Under the pieces are notes generated by a model that saw nothing but the letters and a program-made list of their open reading frames with translations, ran no database searches and had not been told where the DNA came from. From positions 5,146,001 to 5,210,000 of the forward strand of contig NZ_PDBX01000001.1 in assembly GCF_002564105.1 (NCBI RefSeq): a DNA stretch of 64,000 nt, read 5' to 3'. The position numbers were made by a program, and so were the translations under genes. This document shows positions 26,020 to 36,394 of this stretch, piece by piece. The first letter of the stretch is position 1, and each line of letters opens with the position of its first letter. The DNA comes from Collimonas sp. PA-H2. GTDB taxonomy: Bacteria > Pseudomonadota > Gammaproteobacteria > Burkholderiales > Burkholderiaceae_D.

Positions 26020-29000
26020 ATGAAACGCCACGGATCTATGAACCACATCTATCGCCTGGTCTGGAGCACAGTGACCAATGGCTGGATCGCAGTCGCGGAA
26101 ACAACGCGTGGACGCGGCAAGGGCGGACGCCGCAAACTGGTGGCGGCGGCATTGTCGCTGACCGCCATTGCCGCCCAGGCGGCGCCTACCGGTGGACAGA
26201 TTGTCGCGGGCAGCGGCAGCATCCGCCAATCCGGCGCGACCACCACGATCAGCCAGACCAGCCAGAATGCCACCTTGAACTGGAGCGGCTTCAACATCGC
26301 TCCGCAAGAAACGGTGAACTTCGTGCAGCCGTCTGTCAGCGCGATTGCCGTCAACCGCATATTCGATACCAACGGCACGCAGATCCTCGGCCATCTGAAT
26401 GCCAACGGCCAGGCATTCCTGATCAACCCGAACGGCATCCTGTTCGGCTCCGGCGCACAGGTCAATGTCGGCGGCCTGGTGGCTTCCACCCTGGATCTGC
26501 GCGACGCCAGCCTGAACGGCAATGCTCGCACTTTCAGCGGCAGCGGCACGGGCAGCGTGGTCAACCAGGGATCGATCACGGCGGCTAACGGCGGTTACGT
26601 CGCCTTGCTCGGCAACCATGTCAGCAACCAGGGCACGATCAGCGCGCAACAAGGCGCGGTGGCGCTAGGCGCCGGCAACGCCGTCACTCTCACATTCAGC
26701 GGCAACAGCCTGCTGCAGCTGCAGGTCGACCAGAGCGTGCTGAACAGCGCGGCGGAAAACGGCGGGCTGATCCGGGCCGACGGCGGCCGGGTGATCATGA
26801 GCGCGGGCGCAAAAGATGCGTTGCTGGCCAGCGTCGTCAACAACACCGGCGTGATTGAAGCGCGCACCGTGGAGAACCAGGGCGGCACGATTACCCTGCT
26901 GGGCGGCATGGCGGCGGGAACCGTCAATGTCGGCGGCACGCTCGACGCCAGCGCGCCGGCCGGCGGCAACGGCGGTTTCATCGAAACCAGCGCGGCCAAC
27001 GTTAAGGTGGCCAACAACACCAAGATCACCACCGCCGCGGCGATTGGCCTGGCGGGCACCTGGCTGATCGATCCTACCGATTTCACGATTGCGCCCAGCG
27101 GCGGCGACCAGACCGGCGCCACGCTCAGCACCGCATTAGGCTTGGGCAACGTGACCATTTCTTCGGCCAGCGGCGCCGGCGGCACCAGCGGCAATGTCAA
27201 CGTCGACGATACGGTAACCTGGAGCGGACACAAGCTGACCCTGAATGCCAGCAACGACGTGAACATCAATGCCACCATGACGGCAAGCGGTTCGGCCAGC
27301 CTGGATCTGGAGCCTGGCAGCGGCAATGTCAATGTCGCCGTGGGCAGCAGCGCATTTAACGGGCGCGTCAATTTCAGCGGCAGCGGCGTGCTGACGATGA
27401 ACAATCATGTTTATACGGTCATCAACTCCCTGGGTACGGCCACCAGCAGCGGCGACGGCAGCTTGCAGGGGACGCTAGGAAATCTCGCCGGTTATTATGC
27501 GCTGGGCAGCGATATCAACGCAGCCGCCACTTCGGCATGGAACAGCGGCGCAGGCTTCACGCCGATAGGCGGTAATGGAGTTACAGTATTGACCCCGGCG
27601 CAGGAATTTTCCGGCGTCTTTGATGGCCTCGGCCATACCGTCAGCGGTCTGACGATCAATCGAGGTTCGGTTGTCGGCGTGGGCATGATCGGCGCGACGG
27701 GTGCGGCTGGAGTGGTGCGCAACCTGGGTCTGCTCGGCGGCAGCGTGGCCGTCACCTCGTCCAACTACACCGGCGCGCTGGTGGGGCAGAATTTCGGCAA
27801 GATCAACAACAGCTTTTCAACCGCTACGGTGAGTGCCAGCAGCAATGCGACTTTTATCGGCGGCCTGGTGGGCGAAAACTCCGGCGGCACGATCAACAGA
27901 AGTCATGCAGGCGGAACGCTCAATGCCGGGGCTGCAGCAAATAACGTCGGTGGCTTGCTCGGCGGCATGCAGGGGGGGACGGTCAGTTATAGCTATGCCA
28001 CCGGGAATGTCACCGGAACCAGCAATTATGTCGGTGGATTAATCGGCTACAGCTATGGCGGAGGCAGCGCCACCAGCGTGATCAGCAACAGCTATGCCAC
28101 CGGCTCCGTCAGCGGCTCGTCCTATGTGGGCGGCTTGCTCGGGGCCAATTATGGCTTTTCCGGCCCTTCCACGATCAGCAACAGCTATGCGACGGGCGCC
28201 GTTGCCGGCACCAGCGCTGTCGGCGGCCTGGTTGGCCACAATTACGGCGGTGCGGGCGGCAACCCTGCGATCAGCAACAGCTATGCAACGGGCAGCGTAA
28301 CCGGCACGGCCGGCGCTTCCTTTGTCGGAGGACTGGTAGGCAATAATGCCGGCGCCGGGGCCTTAGGCGGCACAGTCACCAACAGCTATTCGACAGGCGG
28401 CGTCAGCGCTGGGGCCGGCTCGACCTCGGTTGGCGGGCTGATTGGCAACAACGCCGGCACCGTCACCGGCAGCTTCTGGGATAAGACAAGCTCCGGCCAG
28501 GCTACATCCGCCGCCGGCACCGGTATGACCACTGCCAACATGCAGAATCAGGCCAATTTCACATCCAGCACCGCTGCCAACGGCAATCTGAACCCTGCAT
28601 GGGATTTCAGCAGCACCTGGGTAATATCTGGCGGCTACCCGTTATTACTCTCCGGTATGACGGCGCTGACCGTCACTGCCAACAACGCCACCAGCATTTT
28701 CAACGGCGCGGCCTATGGCAGCAACAATGGCGTTACATACACCGGTCTCAACGGCTACAGATATTCCGGGACGCCGGTCGGTGTGCTGGGCAGCATAACT
28801 TATGGCGGAACGTCGCAAGCCGCGCTCAACGCCGGCACTTACACGATCACGGCATCCGGCCTTTCGTCCACTGGCCAGCAGGGTTACGTCGTTACCTATG
28901 TCAACGGCGCATTGACGATCAATCCGCTGGCGCTCATCGGCACGCTCGGCGCCGGCAGCTCCGTCTATGGTTCAGCTCTGTTGCCTGGTACTGTGATTTT

Positions 29001-32000
29001 CACCAACATGATCGCCGGCCATGTCGTCACGGCTGCGCCGGTGACCGTCAATACGGCAGGCCTGACCAGCAGCAGCGGCCACTTGACGGCCGGCACGCAC
29101 ACTGGCATCGAGTCGGTGAGCGGTACGCTGAGCGGCGCCGATGCGGGCAATTACACCTTTGCCGGCACCACTGGCAATTACACCGTTACGCCGCTGGCGT
29201 TGACCGGTTCGATAGGGACGGGCAGCTCGACTTACGGTGCGGTCCTGGTCCCGGGTGCAGCGAGCTTCACCAATGCGGTGTCAGGCGATGCGCTGGGTAC
29301 GGCCACGGTTGGCGTCAACACCACGGGTCTTACCAGCAGCAGCGGCCACCTGATTGCAGGCACGCATAACGGCGTTGAAACGGTCAGCGCCTTGAGCGGG
29401 GCTGATGCCGGCAACTACACATTCAGCGGGGTCACGGGCGACTACACCGTCAACCAGCTGGCCTTGAACGGTACGCTTGCGGCAGGCAGCTCGACCTACG
29501 GCTCGACTTTGGCGCCGGGCGCGGTGAATTTCACTAATGCCTTGAGCGGCGACCTGGTCACGCCGGGCGCTGTCACGGTGAATACGACCGGCCTGACCAG
29601 CAGCAGCGGTCATCTGATTGCCGGCACCCACACTGGCATCGAGTCGGTGAGCGGTACGCTGAGCGGCGCCGATGCGGGCAATTACACCTTTGCCGGCACC
29701 ACTGGCAATTACACCGTTACGCCGCTGGCGTTGACCGGTTCGATAGGGACGGGCAGCTCGACTTACGGTGCGGTCCTGGTCCCGGGTGCAGCGAGCTTCA
29801 CCAATGCGGTGTCAGGCGATGCGCTGGGTACGGCCACGGTTGGCGTCAACACCACGGGTCTTACCAGCAGCAGCGGCCACCTGATTGCAGGCACGCATAA
29901 CGGCGTTGAAACGGTCAGCGCCTTGAGCGGGGCTGATGCCGGCAACTACACATTCAGCGGGGTCACGGGCAACTACACCGTCAACCAATTGGCGTTGAAC
30001 GCCACGGTTGGCGCAGGTAGCTCGACCTACGGCTCGACCCTGACGCCAGGGGCGGTGAATTTCACCAACGCCTTGAGCGGCGACCTGGTCACGCCGGGCG
30101 CTGTCACGGTGAATACGACTGGCCTGACCAGCAGCAGCGGCCACCTAATTGCCGGCACCCACACCGGCATCGAATCGGTGGGCACTGCCTTGGGTGGAAC
30201 GGATGCCGGCAACTACACCTTTGCCGGAGCCACGGGCGACTATACCGTCAGCCAGCTGGCCTTGAACGGCACGGTGGCGGTGGGCGGCTCGATCTACGGT
30301 GCTGTGCTGGCGCCGGGGGCGGCGAGCTTCACCAATGCCTTGAGCGGTGACCTGGTCACACCGGGCGCAGTCACGGTGAATACAGCCGGCCTGACCAGCA
30401 GCAGCGGACACTTAACGGCCGGAACGCACACTGGCATTGAATCGGTAGGCACTGCCCTGGGCGGGGCGGATGCCGGCAACTACACCTTTGCCGGAGCCAC
30501 GGGCAATTACACCGTTACGCCGCTGGCCTTGACCGGTTCGATAGGGACGGGCAGCTCGACTTACGGTGCAACCCTGGTCCCGGGTGCAGCGAGCTTCACC
30601 AATGCGGTGTCAGGCGATGCGCTGGGTACGGCCACGGTTGGCGTCAACACCACGGGTCTTACCAGCAGCAGCGGTCACCTGACTGCCGGCACGCATACCG
30701 GCATCCAAACAGTCAGCGCCTTGAGCGGAGCCGATGCCGGCAACTACACATTCAGCGGCGTCACGGGCGACTACACCGTCAACCAGCTGGCCTTGAACGG
30801 TACGCTTGCGGCAGGCAGCTCGACCTACGGCTCGACTTTGGCGCCGGGCGCGGTGAATTTCACTAATGCCTTGAGCGGCGACCTGGTCACGCCGGGCGCT
30901 GTCACGGTGAATACGACCGGCCTGACCAGCAGCAGCGGTCATCTGATTGCCGGCACCCACACTGGCATCGAGTCGGTGAGCGGTACGCTGAGCGGCGCCG
31001 ATGCGGGCAATTACACCTTTGCCGGCACCACTGGCAATTACACCGTTACGCCGCTGGCGTTGACCGGTTCGATAGGGACGGGCAGCTCGACTTACGGTGC
31101 GGTCCTGGTCCCGGGTGCAGCGAGCTTCACCAATGCGGTGTCAGGCGATGCGCTGGGTACGGCCACGGTTGGCGTCAACACCACGGGTCTTACCAGCAGC
31201 AGCGGCCACCTGATTGCAGGCACGCATAACGGCGTTGAAACGGTCAGCGCCTTGAGCGGGGCTGATGCCGGCAACTACACATTCAGCGGGGTCACGGGCA
31301 ACTACACCGTCAACCAATTGGCGTTGAACGCCACGGTTGGCGCAGGTAGCTCGACCTACGGCTCGACCCTGACGCCAGGGGCGGTGAATTTCACCAACGC
31401 CTTGAGCGGCGACCTGGTCACGCCGGGCGCTGTCACGGTGAATACGACTGGCCTGACCAGCAGCAGCGGCCACCTAATTGCCGGCACCCACACCGGCATC
31501 GAATCGGTGGGCACTGCCTTGGGTGGAACGGATGCCGGCAACTACACCTTTGCCGGAGCCACGGGCGACTATACCGTCAGCCAGCTGGCCTTGAACGGCA
31601 CGGTGGCGGTGGGCGGCTCGATCTACGGTGCTGTGCTGGCGCCGGGGGCGGCGAGCTTCACCAATGCCTTGAGCGGTGACCTGGTCACACCGGGCGCAGT
31701 CACGGTGAATACAGCCGGCCTGACCAGCAGCAGCGGACACTTAACGGCCGGAACGCACACTGGCATTGAATCGGTAGGCACTGCCCTGGGCGGGGCGGAT
31801 GCCGGCAACTACACCTTTGCCGGAGCCACGGGCAATTACACCGTTACGCCGCTGGCCTTGACCGGTTCGATAGGGACGGGCAGCTCGACTTACGGTGCAA
31901 CCCTGGTCCCGGGTGCAGCGAGCTTCACCAATGCGGTGTCAGGCGATGCGCTGGGTACGGCCACGGTTGGCGTCAACACCACGGGTCTTACCAGCAGCAG

Positions 32001-33618
32001 CGGACACTTGATCGCCGGAACCCATACCGGCATTGAATCGGTCAGCGCGTTGAGCGGGGCGGATGCCGGCAATTACACGTTTGCCGCGCCAACCGGCGAC
32101 TATACCGTCAGCCAGCTGGCATTGACCGGTTCGATAGGCGCTGGCAGCTCGACCTACGGTTCGGCGTTGACGCCGGGGGCGGCCAGCTTCACCAATGCCG
32201 TGACAGGCGACCTACTGGGCACGGCGACGGTTGCAATCAACACGACCGGCCTCACCAGCAGCAGCGGACACCTGAATGCCGGAACGCATAACGGCATTGA
32301 ATCGGTCAGCGCGCTGAGCGGGGCCGATGCCGGCAACTATACGTTTGCCGGCCCGACGGGCAACTACACTGTCAGTCCGTTGGCGCTGGCCGGTTCGATT
32401 GCCGCCGGCAGCTCGACCTACGGTGCGGCGCTGGCGCCAGGCGCACTCAGCATATCGAATGTCATCTCGGGAGACCTTGTCAGCGCCCCTGGCGTTTCGG
32501 TGAATACGGCTGGGCTTACCAGCAGCAGCGGCCACCTCACTGCCGGCACCCATATCGGCATCGAATCGGTGAATGGCGTCTTGGGCGGCGCCGATGCAGG
32601 CAACTATATATTGGGCAGCATTAGCGGCGACTATACGGTCAACCGGCAGTCGGTCACGGTCACTGCCAGCGGCGTCAACAAGGTCTATGACGCAAGCACT
32701 TCCGGTTCGGCGATATTGACCGGCAGCGGCCTGATAGGCGGCGATAAGGTGAGCTTCACCGATACTTCGGCAAATTTTGGCGACAAAAATGCAGGCACCG
32801 GCAAGACGCTTACCGTTTCAGGCATAGGCGCAGGCGGTGCGGATGCCGGTAACTACCTGCTCAGCAATGCCACCGCATCGACCACTGCCGATATTACGCC
32901 GCTGGCCATCACCGTTGCCGCCATCGGCGCCAACAAAACCTATGACGGCAATACGACGGCTGTGGTGACGCTCAGCGGCGGATTGGCAGGCGATGCGGTG
33001 ACGTTCAGCGATACCTCTGCCAACTTCGCCGACAAGAATGCCGGCGCCGGCAAGACTGTGACGGTGGCGGGCATCAGTGCCAGCGGCGCCGATGCCGGGA
33101 ACTATACAGTGAGCGCCACGACGACGACCAGCGCCAATATTACGCCGGCGACGCTTACCTATACCGCCGCCCCGGCAAGCAGCATTGCCGGTCAAACGCC
33201 GTCCGGCCTGAGCGGAACCCTGAGCGGCCTGCTGGGCGGCGATACGCTGGGCGACGCTACGACTGGCAGCCTGGCCTGGACAACCAACGCCCAGCCGACC
33301 AGCCAGCCAGGACTGTATGCGATTGACGGCGGCGGCTTGAGCGCGATGAACTATGTGTTCGTGCAAGCGGCAGGGAACGCCACCGCGCTGACCTTGAAGC
33401 CGGGTGCGGCGCCTGTCACGGTGCAGAACGTGATCACCGCCCTGGATTCGGTTTTTGATCCTTCGCACGCGGGCGTCAACCTGGCGGCGCTCGACCTGGT
33501 GCAGTTCAATATCCAGCCGCCGAACAATAAAATCGGCGACGGCATGAACGGTGTGGAAGTGAAGATCACGGGCGGCGGCGTCAAGCTGCCGGACAATATT
33601 GTGAGCACGGATGAATAA
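26020..33618 (+). CDS. Two-partner secretion exoprotein (FHA-type, GLUG/MBG repeats)
   Basis: TpsA-type surface or secreted protein of 2,532 aa. In order: extended signal peptide region (MNHIYRLVWS at residue 7; signal end about residue 50, AAQAAP); haemagglutination-activity/TPS domain to about residue 280 (TISQTSQNATLNWSGFNIA, LINPNGILFGSGAQVNVGGL); eight GLUG-like repeats (GGLVG...NSYATG) about residues 580-820; 14 MBG-type repeats of about 88 aa from residue 970 to 2207; two YDG-type repeats (NKVYDAST, NKTYDGNT) to about 2370; short C-terminus. AGGAAACCATTCC precedes the ATG at 26020. Overlaps its transporter gene by 8 nt. Likely adhesin or large matrix protein; ligand unknown. Confidence 0.92.
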   Translation: MKRHGSMNHIYRLVWSTVTNGWIAVAETTRGRGKGGRRKLVAAALSLTAIAAQAAPTGGQIVAGSGSIRQSGATTTISQTSQNATLNWSGFNIAPQETVNFVQPSVSAIAVNRIFDTNGTQILGHLNANGQAFLINPNGILFGSGAQVNVGGLVASTLDLRDASLNGNARTFSGSGTGSVVNQGSITAANGGYVALLGNHVSNQGTISAQQGAVALGAGNAVTLTFSGNSLLQLQVDQSVLNSAAENGGLIRADGGRVIMSAGAKDALLASVVNNTGVIEARTVENQGGTITLLGGMAAGTVNVGGTLDASAPAGGNGGFIETSAANVKVANNTKITTAAAIGLAGTWLIDPTDFTIAPSGGDQTGATLSTALGLGNVTISSASGAGGTSGNVNVDDTVTWSGHKLTLNASNDVNINATMTASGSASLDLEPGSGNVNVAVGSSAFNGRVNFSGSGVLTMNNHVYTVINSLGTATSSGDGSLQGTLGNLAGYYALGSDINAAATSAWNSGAGFTPIGGNGVTVLTPAQEFSGVFDGLGHTVSGLTINRGSVVGVGMIGATGAAGVVRNLGLLGGSVAVTSSNYTGALVGQNFGKINNSFSTATVSASSNATFIGGLVGENSGGTINRSHAGGTLNAGAAANNVGGLLGGMQGGTVSYSYATGNVTGTSNYVGGLIGYSYGGGSATSVISNSYATGSVSGSSYVGGLLGANYGFSGPSTISNSYATGAVAGTSAVGGLVGHNYGGAGGNPAISNSYATGSVTGTAGASFVGGLVGNNAGAGALGGTVTNSYSTGGVSAGAGSTSVGGLIGNNAGTVTGSFWDKTSSGQATSAAGTGMTTANMQNQANFTSSTAANGNLNPAWDFSSTWVISGGYPLLLSGMTALTVTANNATSIFNGAAYGSNNGVTYTGLNGYRYSGTPVGVLGSITYGGTSQAALNAGTYTITASGLSSTGQQGYVVTYVNGALTINPLALIGTLGAGSSVYGSALLPGTVIFTNMIAGHVVTAAPVTVNTAGLTSSSGHLTAGTHTGIESVSGTLSGADAGNYTFAGTTGNYTVTPLALTGSIGTGSSTYGAVLVPGAASFTNAVSGDALGTATVGVNTTGLTSSSGHLIAGTHNGVETVSALSGADAGNYTFSGVTGDYTVNQLALNGTLAAGSSTYGSTLAPGAVNFTNALSGDLVTPGAVTVNTTGLTSSSGHLIAGTHTGIESVSGTLSGADAGNYTFAGTTGNYTVTPLALTGSIGTGSSTYGAVLVPGAASFTNAVSGDALGTATVGVNTTGLTSSSGHLIAGTHNGVETVSALSGADAGNYTFSGVTGNYTVNQLALNATVGAGSSTYGSTLTPGAVNFTNALSGDLVTPGAVTVNTTGLTSSSGHLIAGTHTGIESVGTALGGTDAGNYTFAGATGDYTVSQLALNGTVAVGGSIYGAVLAPGAASFTNALSGDLVTPGAVTVNTAGLTSSSGHLTAGTHTGIESVGTALGGADAGNYTFAGATGNYTVTPLALTGSIGTGSSTYGATLVPGAASFTNAVSGDALGTATVGVNTTGLTSSSGHLTAGTHTGIQTVSALSGADAGNYTFSGVTGDYTVNQLALNGTLAAGSSTYGSTLAPGAVNFTNALSGDLVTPGAVTVNTTGLTSSSGHLIAGTHTGIESVSGTLSGADAGNYTFAGTTGNYTVTPLALTGSIGTGSSTYGAVLVPGAASFTNAVSGDALGTATVGVNTTGLTSSSGHLIAGTHNGVETVSALSGADAGNYTFSGVTGNYTVNQLALNATVGAGSSTYGSTLTPGAVNFTNALSGDLVTPGAVTVNTTGLTSSSGHLIAGTHTGIESVGTALGGTDAGNYTFAGATGDYTVSQLALNGTVAVGGSIYGAVLAPGAASFTNALSGDLVTPGAVTVNTAGLTSSSGHLTAGTHTGIESVGTALGGADAGNYTFAGATGNYTVTPLALTGSIGTGSSTYGATLVPGAASFTNAVSGDALGTATVGVNTTGLTSSSGHLIAGTHTGIESVSALSGADAGNYTFAAPTGDYTVSQLALTGSIGAGSSTYGSALTPGAASFTNAVTGDLLGTATVAINTTGLTSSSGHLNAGTHNGIESVSALSGADAGNYTFAGPTGNYTVSPLALAGSIAAGSSTYGAALAPGALSISNVISGDLVSAPGVSVNTAGLTSSSGHLTAGTHIGIESVNGVLGGADAGNYILGSISGDYTVNRQSVTVTASGVNKVYDASTSGSAILTGSGLIGGDKVSFTDTSANFGDKNAGTGKTLTVSGIGAGGADAGNYLLSNATASTTADITPLAITVAAIGANKTYDGNTTAVVTLSGGLAGDAVTFSDTSANFADKNAGAGKTVTVAGISASGADAGNYTVSATTTTSANITPATLTYTAAPASSIAGQTPSGLSGTLSGLLGGDTLGDATTGSLAWTTNAQPTSQPGLYAIDGGGLSAMNYVFVQAAGNATALTLKPGAAPVTVQNVITALDSVFDPSHAGVNLAALDLVQFNIQPPNNKIGDGMNGVEVKITGGGVKLPDNIVSTDE
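27760..28480 (+). repeat. GLUG-like repeat array inside the exoprotein gene
   Basis: Eight degenerate copies of GGLVGxN...NSYATGxV, each about 26-32 codons, known from large bacterial surface proteins. They are imperfect and in frame. Confidence 0.75.
29431..30674 (+). repeat. Long perfect tandem duplication, copy 1
   Basis: 1,244 bp identical to 30760-32003, offset 1,329 bp (five MBG units). Checked line by line; mismatches flank both ends (29403 and 29430 before, 30675 after). A 339-bp part (29631-29969) also recurs at 29100-29438. Confidence 0.93.
30760..32003 (+). repeat. Long perfect tandem duplication, copy 2
   Basis: Copy 2 of the 1,244-bp block, in frame with copy 1, so the duplication (443 codons) keeps the reading frame. 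Confidence 0.93.
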
Positions 33619-35329
33619 GCGAGCCTCAATGAAAAATAACGGTAGATTCCTATATCCAATGAAGCCGATCATCGCAGCCATGCTGCTCAGCTATCCATAT
33701 TTTTGCGCGTTGGCGGCCGATCCGGTGACCCCGCCCGGCGCCGGCTCGATACTGCAGCAGATCCAGCCGGTCAAGCCGGCGCTTCCCGCTTCAACGGGAA
33801 CCGGCCTGACCATCGAACGGGAGGGCGGCGCCCAGCAGCCGGCGGGCGCGGCTTTCAACGTCACCAGCATACAGCTGTCCGGCAATACCGCGTTCGATAC
33901 GGCCACCCTGCATGCGCTGGTGGCCGACGCCGAGGGCAAGAACCTTACTCTGGCCCAGCTCGGCGAAGTAGTCTCGCGCATCACCGACTACTACCATAGT
34001 CACGGTTACCCGCTGGCGCGCGCCATCATCCCGGCCCAGACCGTGCAAGGCGGCGTGGTGAAGGTGATGGTGATCGAGGCTCGTTACGGCCAGGTCAAGC
34101 TGGACAACCGCAGCCGGGTGGGCGACGCCTTGCTGCAGCAAACCTTGTCTCCTTTGCAGGCCGGGCAGGTGGTGACGCAGGCGGGGCTTGACCGCACGCT
34201 GCTGCTGGCCTCGGATATCCCGGGTGTCGCCGTCAGCGCGATCCTGAAGCCGGGCGAAGCAGTCGGCACTTCCGACCTGCAGGTGCAAGCCGACCCGACG
34301 GCGCAGGTCGCCGGCAATGTGACTGTGGATAATTTTGGCAACCGCTATACCGGCCGCGCCCGCCTCAGCGCTGCCGTCAATATCTTCAATCCGCTACACC
34401 ATGGTGATGTCCTCAGCCTTGGCGCCCTGACCAGCGGCAGAGACATGAATTACGGCAGCATTGCCTATGAAACCCTGCTCAACGGCCTGGGCACGCGCAT
34501 GGGCGGCTCCTATTCGGCGCTGCATTACATCCTCGGCGATGCCCTGGGCGCGCTGGACGCACGCGGCACCGCGCAAGTGGCGAGCATCTGGGTCAAACAT
34601 CCGTTCATGCGCTCGCGCGACGCCAATCTGTACGGCCAGATCCAGTACGATCGCAAACAACTGAACGACCGCATCGGCGTCAGCAACATCAAGACCGACC
34701 GTCATCTGGACAACTGGAGCGCAAGCCTGAACGGCGATTGGCGCAACGGCGTGCTGGCTGGCGGCATCGGCACCTGGAATATAGGCGTCACCGCGGGACG
34801 TGTCGGCTTCGACGACCGGGCGGCGCAACTGTCCGATTCCGTCACCGCCAAAACCCAGGGCAGCTACACGAAATGGAACGGCAATCTGGCGCAGCTGCAA
34901 AATCTGACCCAGAACGATTCCCTGTATTTCACGCTGGCCGGCCAATGGACCAACAGCAACCTGGATCCCGCCGAAAAGATGGTCGCGGGCGGTCCTTATA
35001 CGGTGCGCGCCTATGACATCGGCGTTCTGTCCGGCGATACCGGGGTCTTCGGTTCGGTCGAGCTGCGGCACGATCTTGGCCAGTTCGCGAGCGGGCGCTG
35101 GCAGGTGCTGGCCTTCGTCGACAGCGAACACGTGACGGTCAACAAGAATCCCTGGCTGCCGGGCGACAATGGCGCGACGCTGAGCGGCGCCGGCGTCGGC
35201 ATGAATTGGGCCGGACCGGAGCAGTGGCATGCCAAGCTCTATGTTGCGGCGCCGTTCGGGTCGACGCCGCAACTGATCGGCGACAATAAATCAGTGCGCG
35301 CCTGGGCCGAGATCGGCAAGGCGTTTTAG
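33611..35329 (+). CDS. ShlB/FhaC/HecB family two-partner secretion transporter
   Basis: Outer-membrane TpsB pore, 572 aa, that should secrete the preceding exoprotein. Signal segment MKPIIAAMLLSYPYFCALAA, then a POTRA-like region (FNVTSIQLSGNTAFDTATLHALV, YYHSHGYPLARAIIPAQTVQGGVV), and a 16-strand barrel part ending in an aromatic residue (WAEIGKAF). The barrel segment PYTVRAYDIGVLSGDTG is the VRGY-like motif of loop 6 in this family. The ATG at 33611 overlaps the exoprotein stop; ATGs at 33629 and 33659 are alternatives, the last just before the signal peptide. Confidence 0.92.
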   Translation: MNKRASMKNNGRFLYPMKPIIAAMLLSYPYFCALAADPVTPPGAGSILQQIQPVKPALPASTGTGLTIEREGGAQQPAGAAFNVTSIQLSGNTAFDTATLHALVADAEGKNLTLAQLGEVVSRITDYYHSHGYPLARAIIPAQTVQGGVVKVMVIEARYGQVKLDNRSRVGDALLQQTLSPLQAGQVVTQAGLDRTLLLASDIPGVAVSAILKPGEAVGTSDLQVQADPTAQVAGNVTVDNFGNRYTGRARLSAAVNIFNPLHHGDVLSLGALTSGRDMNYGSIAYETLLNGLGTRMGGSYSALHYILGDALGALDARGTAQVASIWVKHPFMRSRDANLYGQIQYDRKQLNDRIGVSNIKTDRHLDNWSASLNGDWRNGVLAGGIGTWNIGVTAGRVGFDDRAAQLSDSVTAKTQGSYTKWNGNLAQLQNLTQNDSLYFTLAGQWTNSNLDPAEKMVAGGPYTVRAYDIGVLSGDTGVFGSVELRHDLGQFASGRWQVLAFVDSEHVTVNKNPWLPGDNGATLSGAGVGMNWAGPEQWHAKLYVAAPFGSTPQLIGDNKSVRAWAEIGKAF

Positions 35330-35354
35330 GAGCTACTGACCCAAAGGACCGGGC

Positions 35355-36176
35355 CTACATCTTCTGCGGATAGTAAAGCTGGTAAAACCAGGAGCAGGCA
35401 GTTTCGATCTGCGCCTGTATGCGCGGCGGGATGTCATGCCGTTTCGGCTTGCTGATCTGGCGGGCCTGCTTGTGGCTGTATTTCATGTGGTAGTGGCTGT
35501 CGCTTTCCTGGACCCCGACCGCCAGATGATCGGGATCGATTTCGAACGGCGACAGTCCTAGCCAGGAATACAGGTGTGTCATGCAGGCCGAAGGCCGTTC
35601 CATCAAGTCTTCGAAACGGATGAAATACAGACGTTCCTGCACATGCTTAGGCAGATCGGCGACCGCATGCAGGGATATCAGCGGAGCGCCGATGGCCTTG
35701 TCTTTGGCGAACAGCATGTCGGCCCGCCCGAAGCGGTCGAAATCGGCCAGATGATCGATAAAATCGACCAGGATGGTACGCTGGTGCTGCGCTTCGATCG
35801 AGCCATAGATTTGTCCGAGTTCGCGCAGGCACACGATCAGTTTGGCGTTCGGCTCGATATGCAGCAGCAGTTCTATCGCGTGCAGCCATGCGCGGTTCTT
35901 GTCCACCACCGCCTGCTTGCCGCAATCATGATTCCAGCCGCGCAAGAAGCCTTGCATTGCCGAGGTCAGGTGGGCATAGCTTTGTTCGAACTGAGTATCG
36001 AGCTGCGACAGGAAAAAAGTATCTTCGCTGATCATGCGGCGGATCCCCAGCAAGGTGTTGCACAGGGGAGAGCTATGTCCTTCGCAATGAATTTCGGGAT
36101 GCTGGGCCAGCAGCTGGCACAGCAGCGTGGAACCCGCCCTCGGTAAACCCGTTACGCCGACGAATGCTGGGATCAT
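35355..36176 (-). CDS. Sulfotransferase family protein
   Basis: 273 aa. The PAPS-binding loop is at the N-terminus (VGVTGLPRAGSTLLCQLL, residues 6-23), followed by a His/Glu-rich acceptor region (HPEIHCEGHSSPL) and IVCLRELGQIYGSIEAQ for the 3'-phosphate contact. No signal peptide. Convergent with the exoprotein transporter and divergent from the APS kinase, which makes its donor. Acceptor unknown. Confidence 0.83.
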   Translation of the reverse strand: MIPAFVGVTGLPRAGSTLLCQLLAQHPEIHCEGHSSPLCNTLLGIRRMISEDTFFLSQLDTQFEQSYAHLTSAMQGFLRGWNHDCGKQAVVDKNRAWLHAIELLLHIEPNAKLIVCLRELGQIYGSIEAQHQRTILVDFIDHLADFDRFGRADMLFAKDKAIGAPLISLHAVADLPKHVQERLYFIRFEDLMERPSACMTHLYSWLGLSPFEIDPDHLAVGVQESDSHYHMKYSHKQARQISKPKRHDIPPRIQAQIETACSWFYQLYYPQKM

Positions 36177-36394
36177 CAGAAATGGCCTTTGCTCTCAAAT
36201 TGAATGGCTGCCCGAGACGTTTTCCGCACCCGCGGCGCCGGCAAACTGTACAGCAAATATTACCGCATCCTGCACTTGTGTAACATGGCTAATGCTTGAA
36301 TCACTGATATAGGCCGTTGCGGCCGCTGCGTTTTGAGGCATCATGTATCCTGCCGCCTGGCCGTCGCGGGGCGCCGTATTCTGTGGAGCGTTGA

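Larger units (their letters stand above)
28924..32640 (+). repeat. 14 MBG-type repeats of about 265 bp
   Basis: Each unit encodes a pattern like GSSTYGAxLxPGAASFTNA then TGLTSSSGHL, AGTHxGIESV, GADAGNYTF and YTVxxLAL. Units 3-7 recur as units 8-12 in a perfect block. Period is about 88-89 aa. Confidence 0.9.

Noticed and set aside
28924..32640. Regular repeats that might be read as a CRISPR array
   Set aside because: Repeats are about 265 bp, in frame and encode MBG-type domains; no short repeats with unique spacers.
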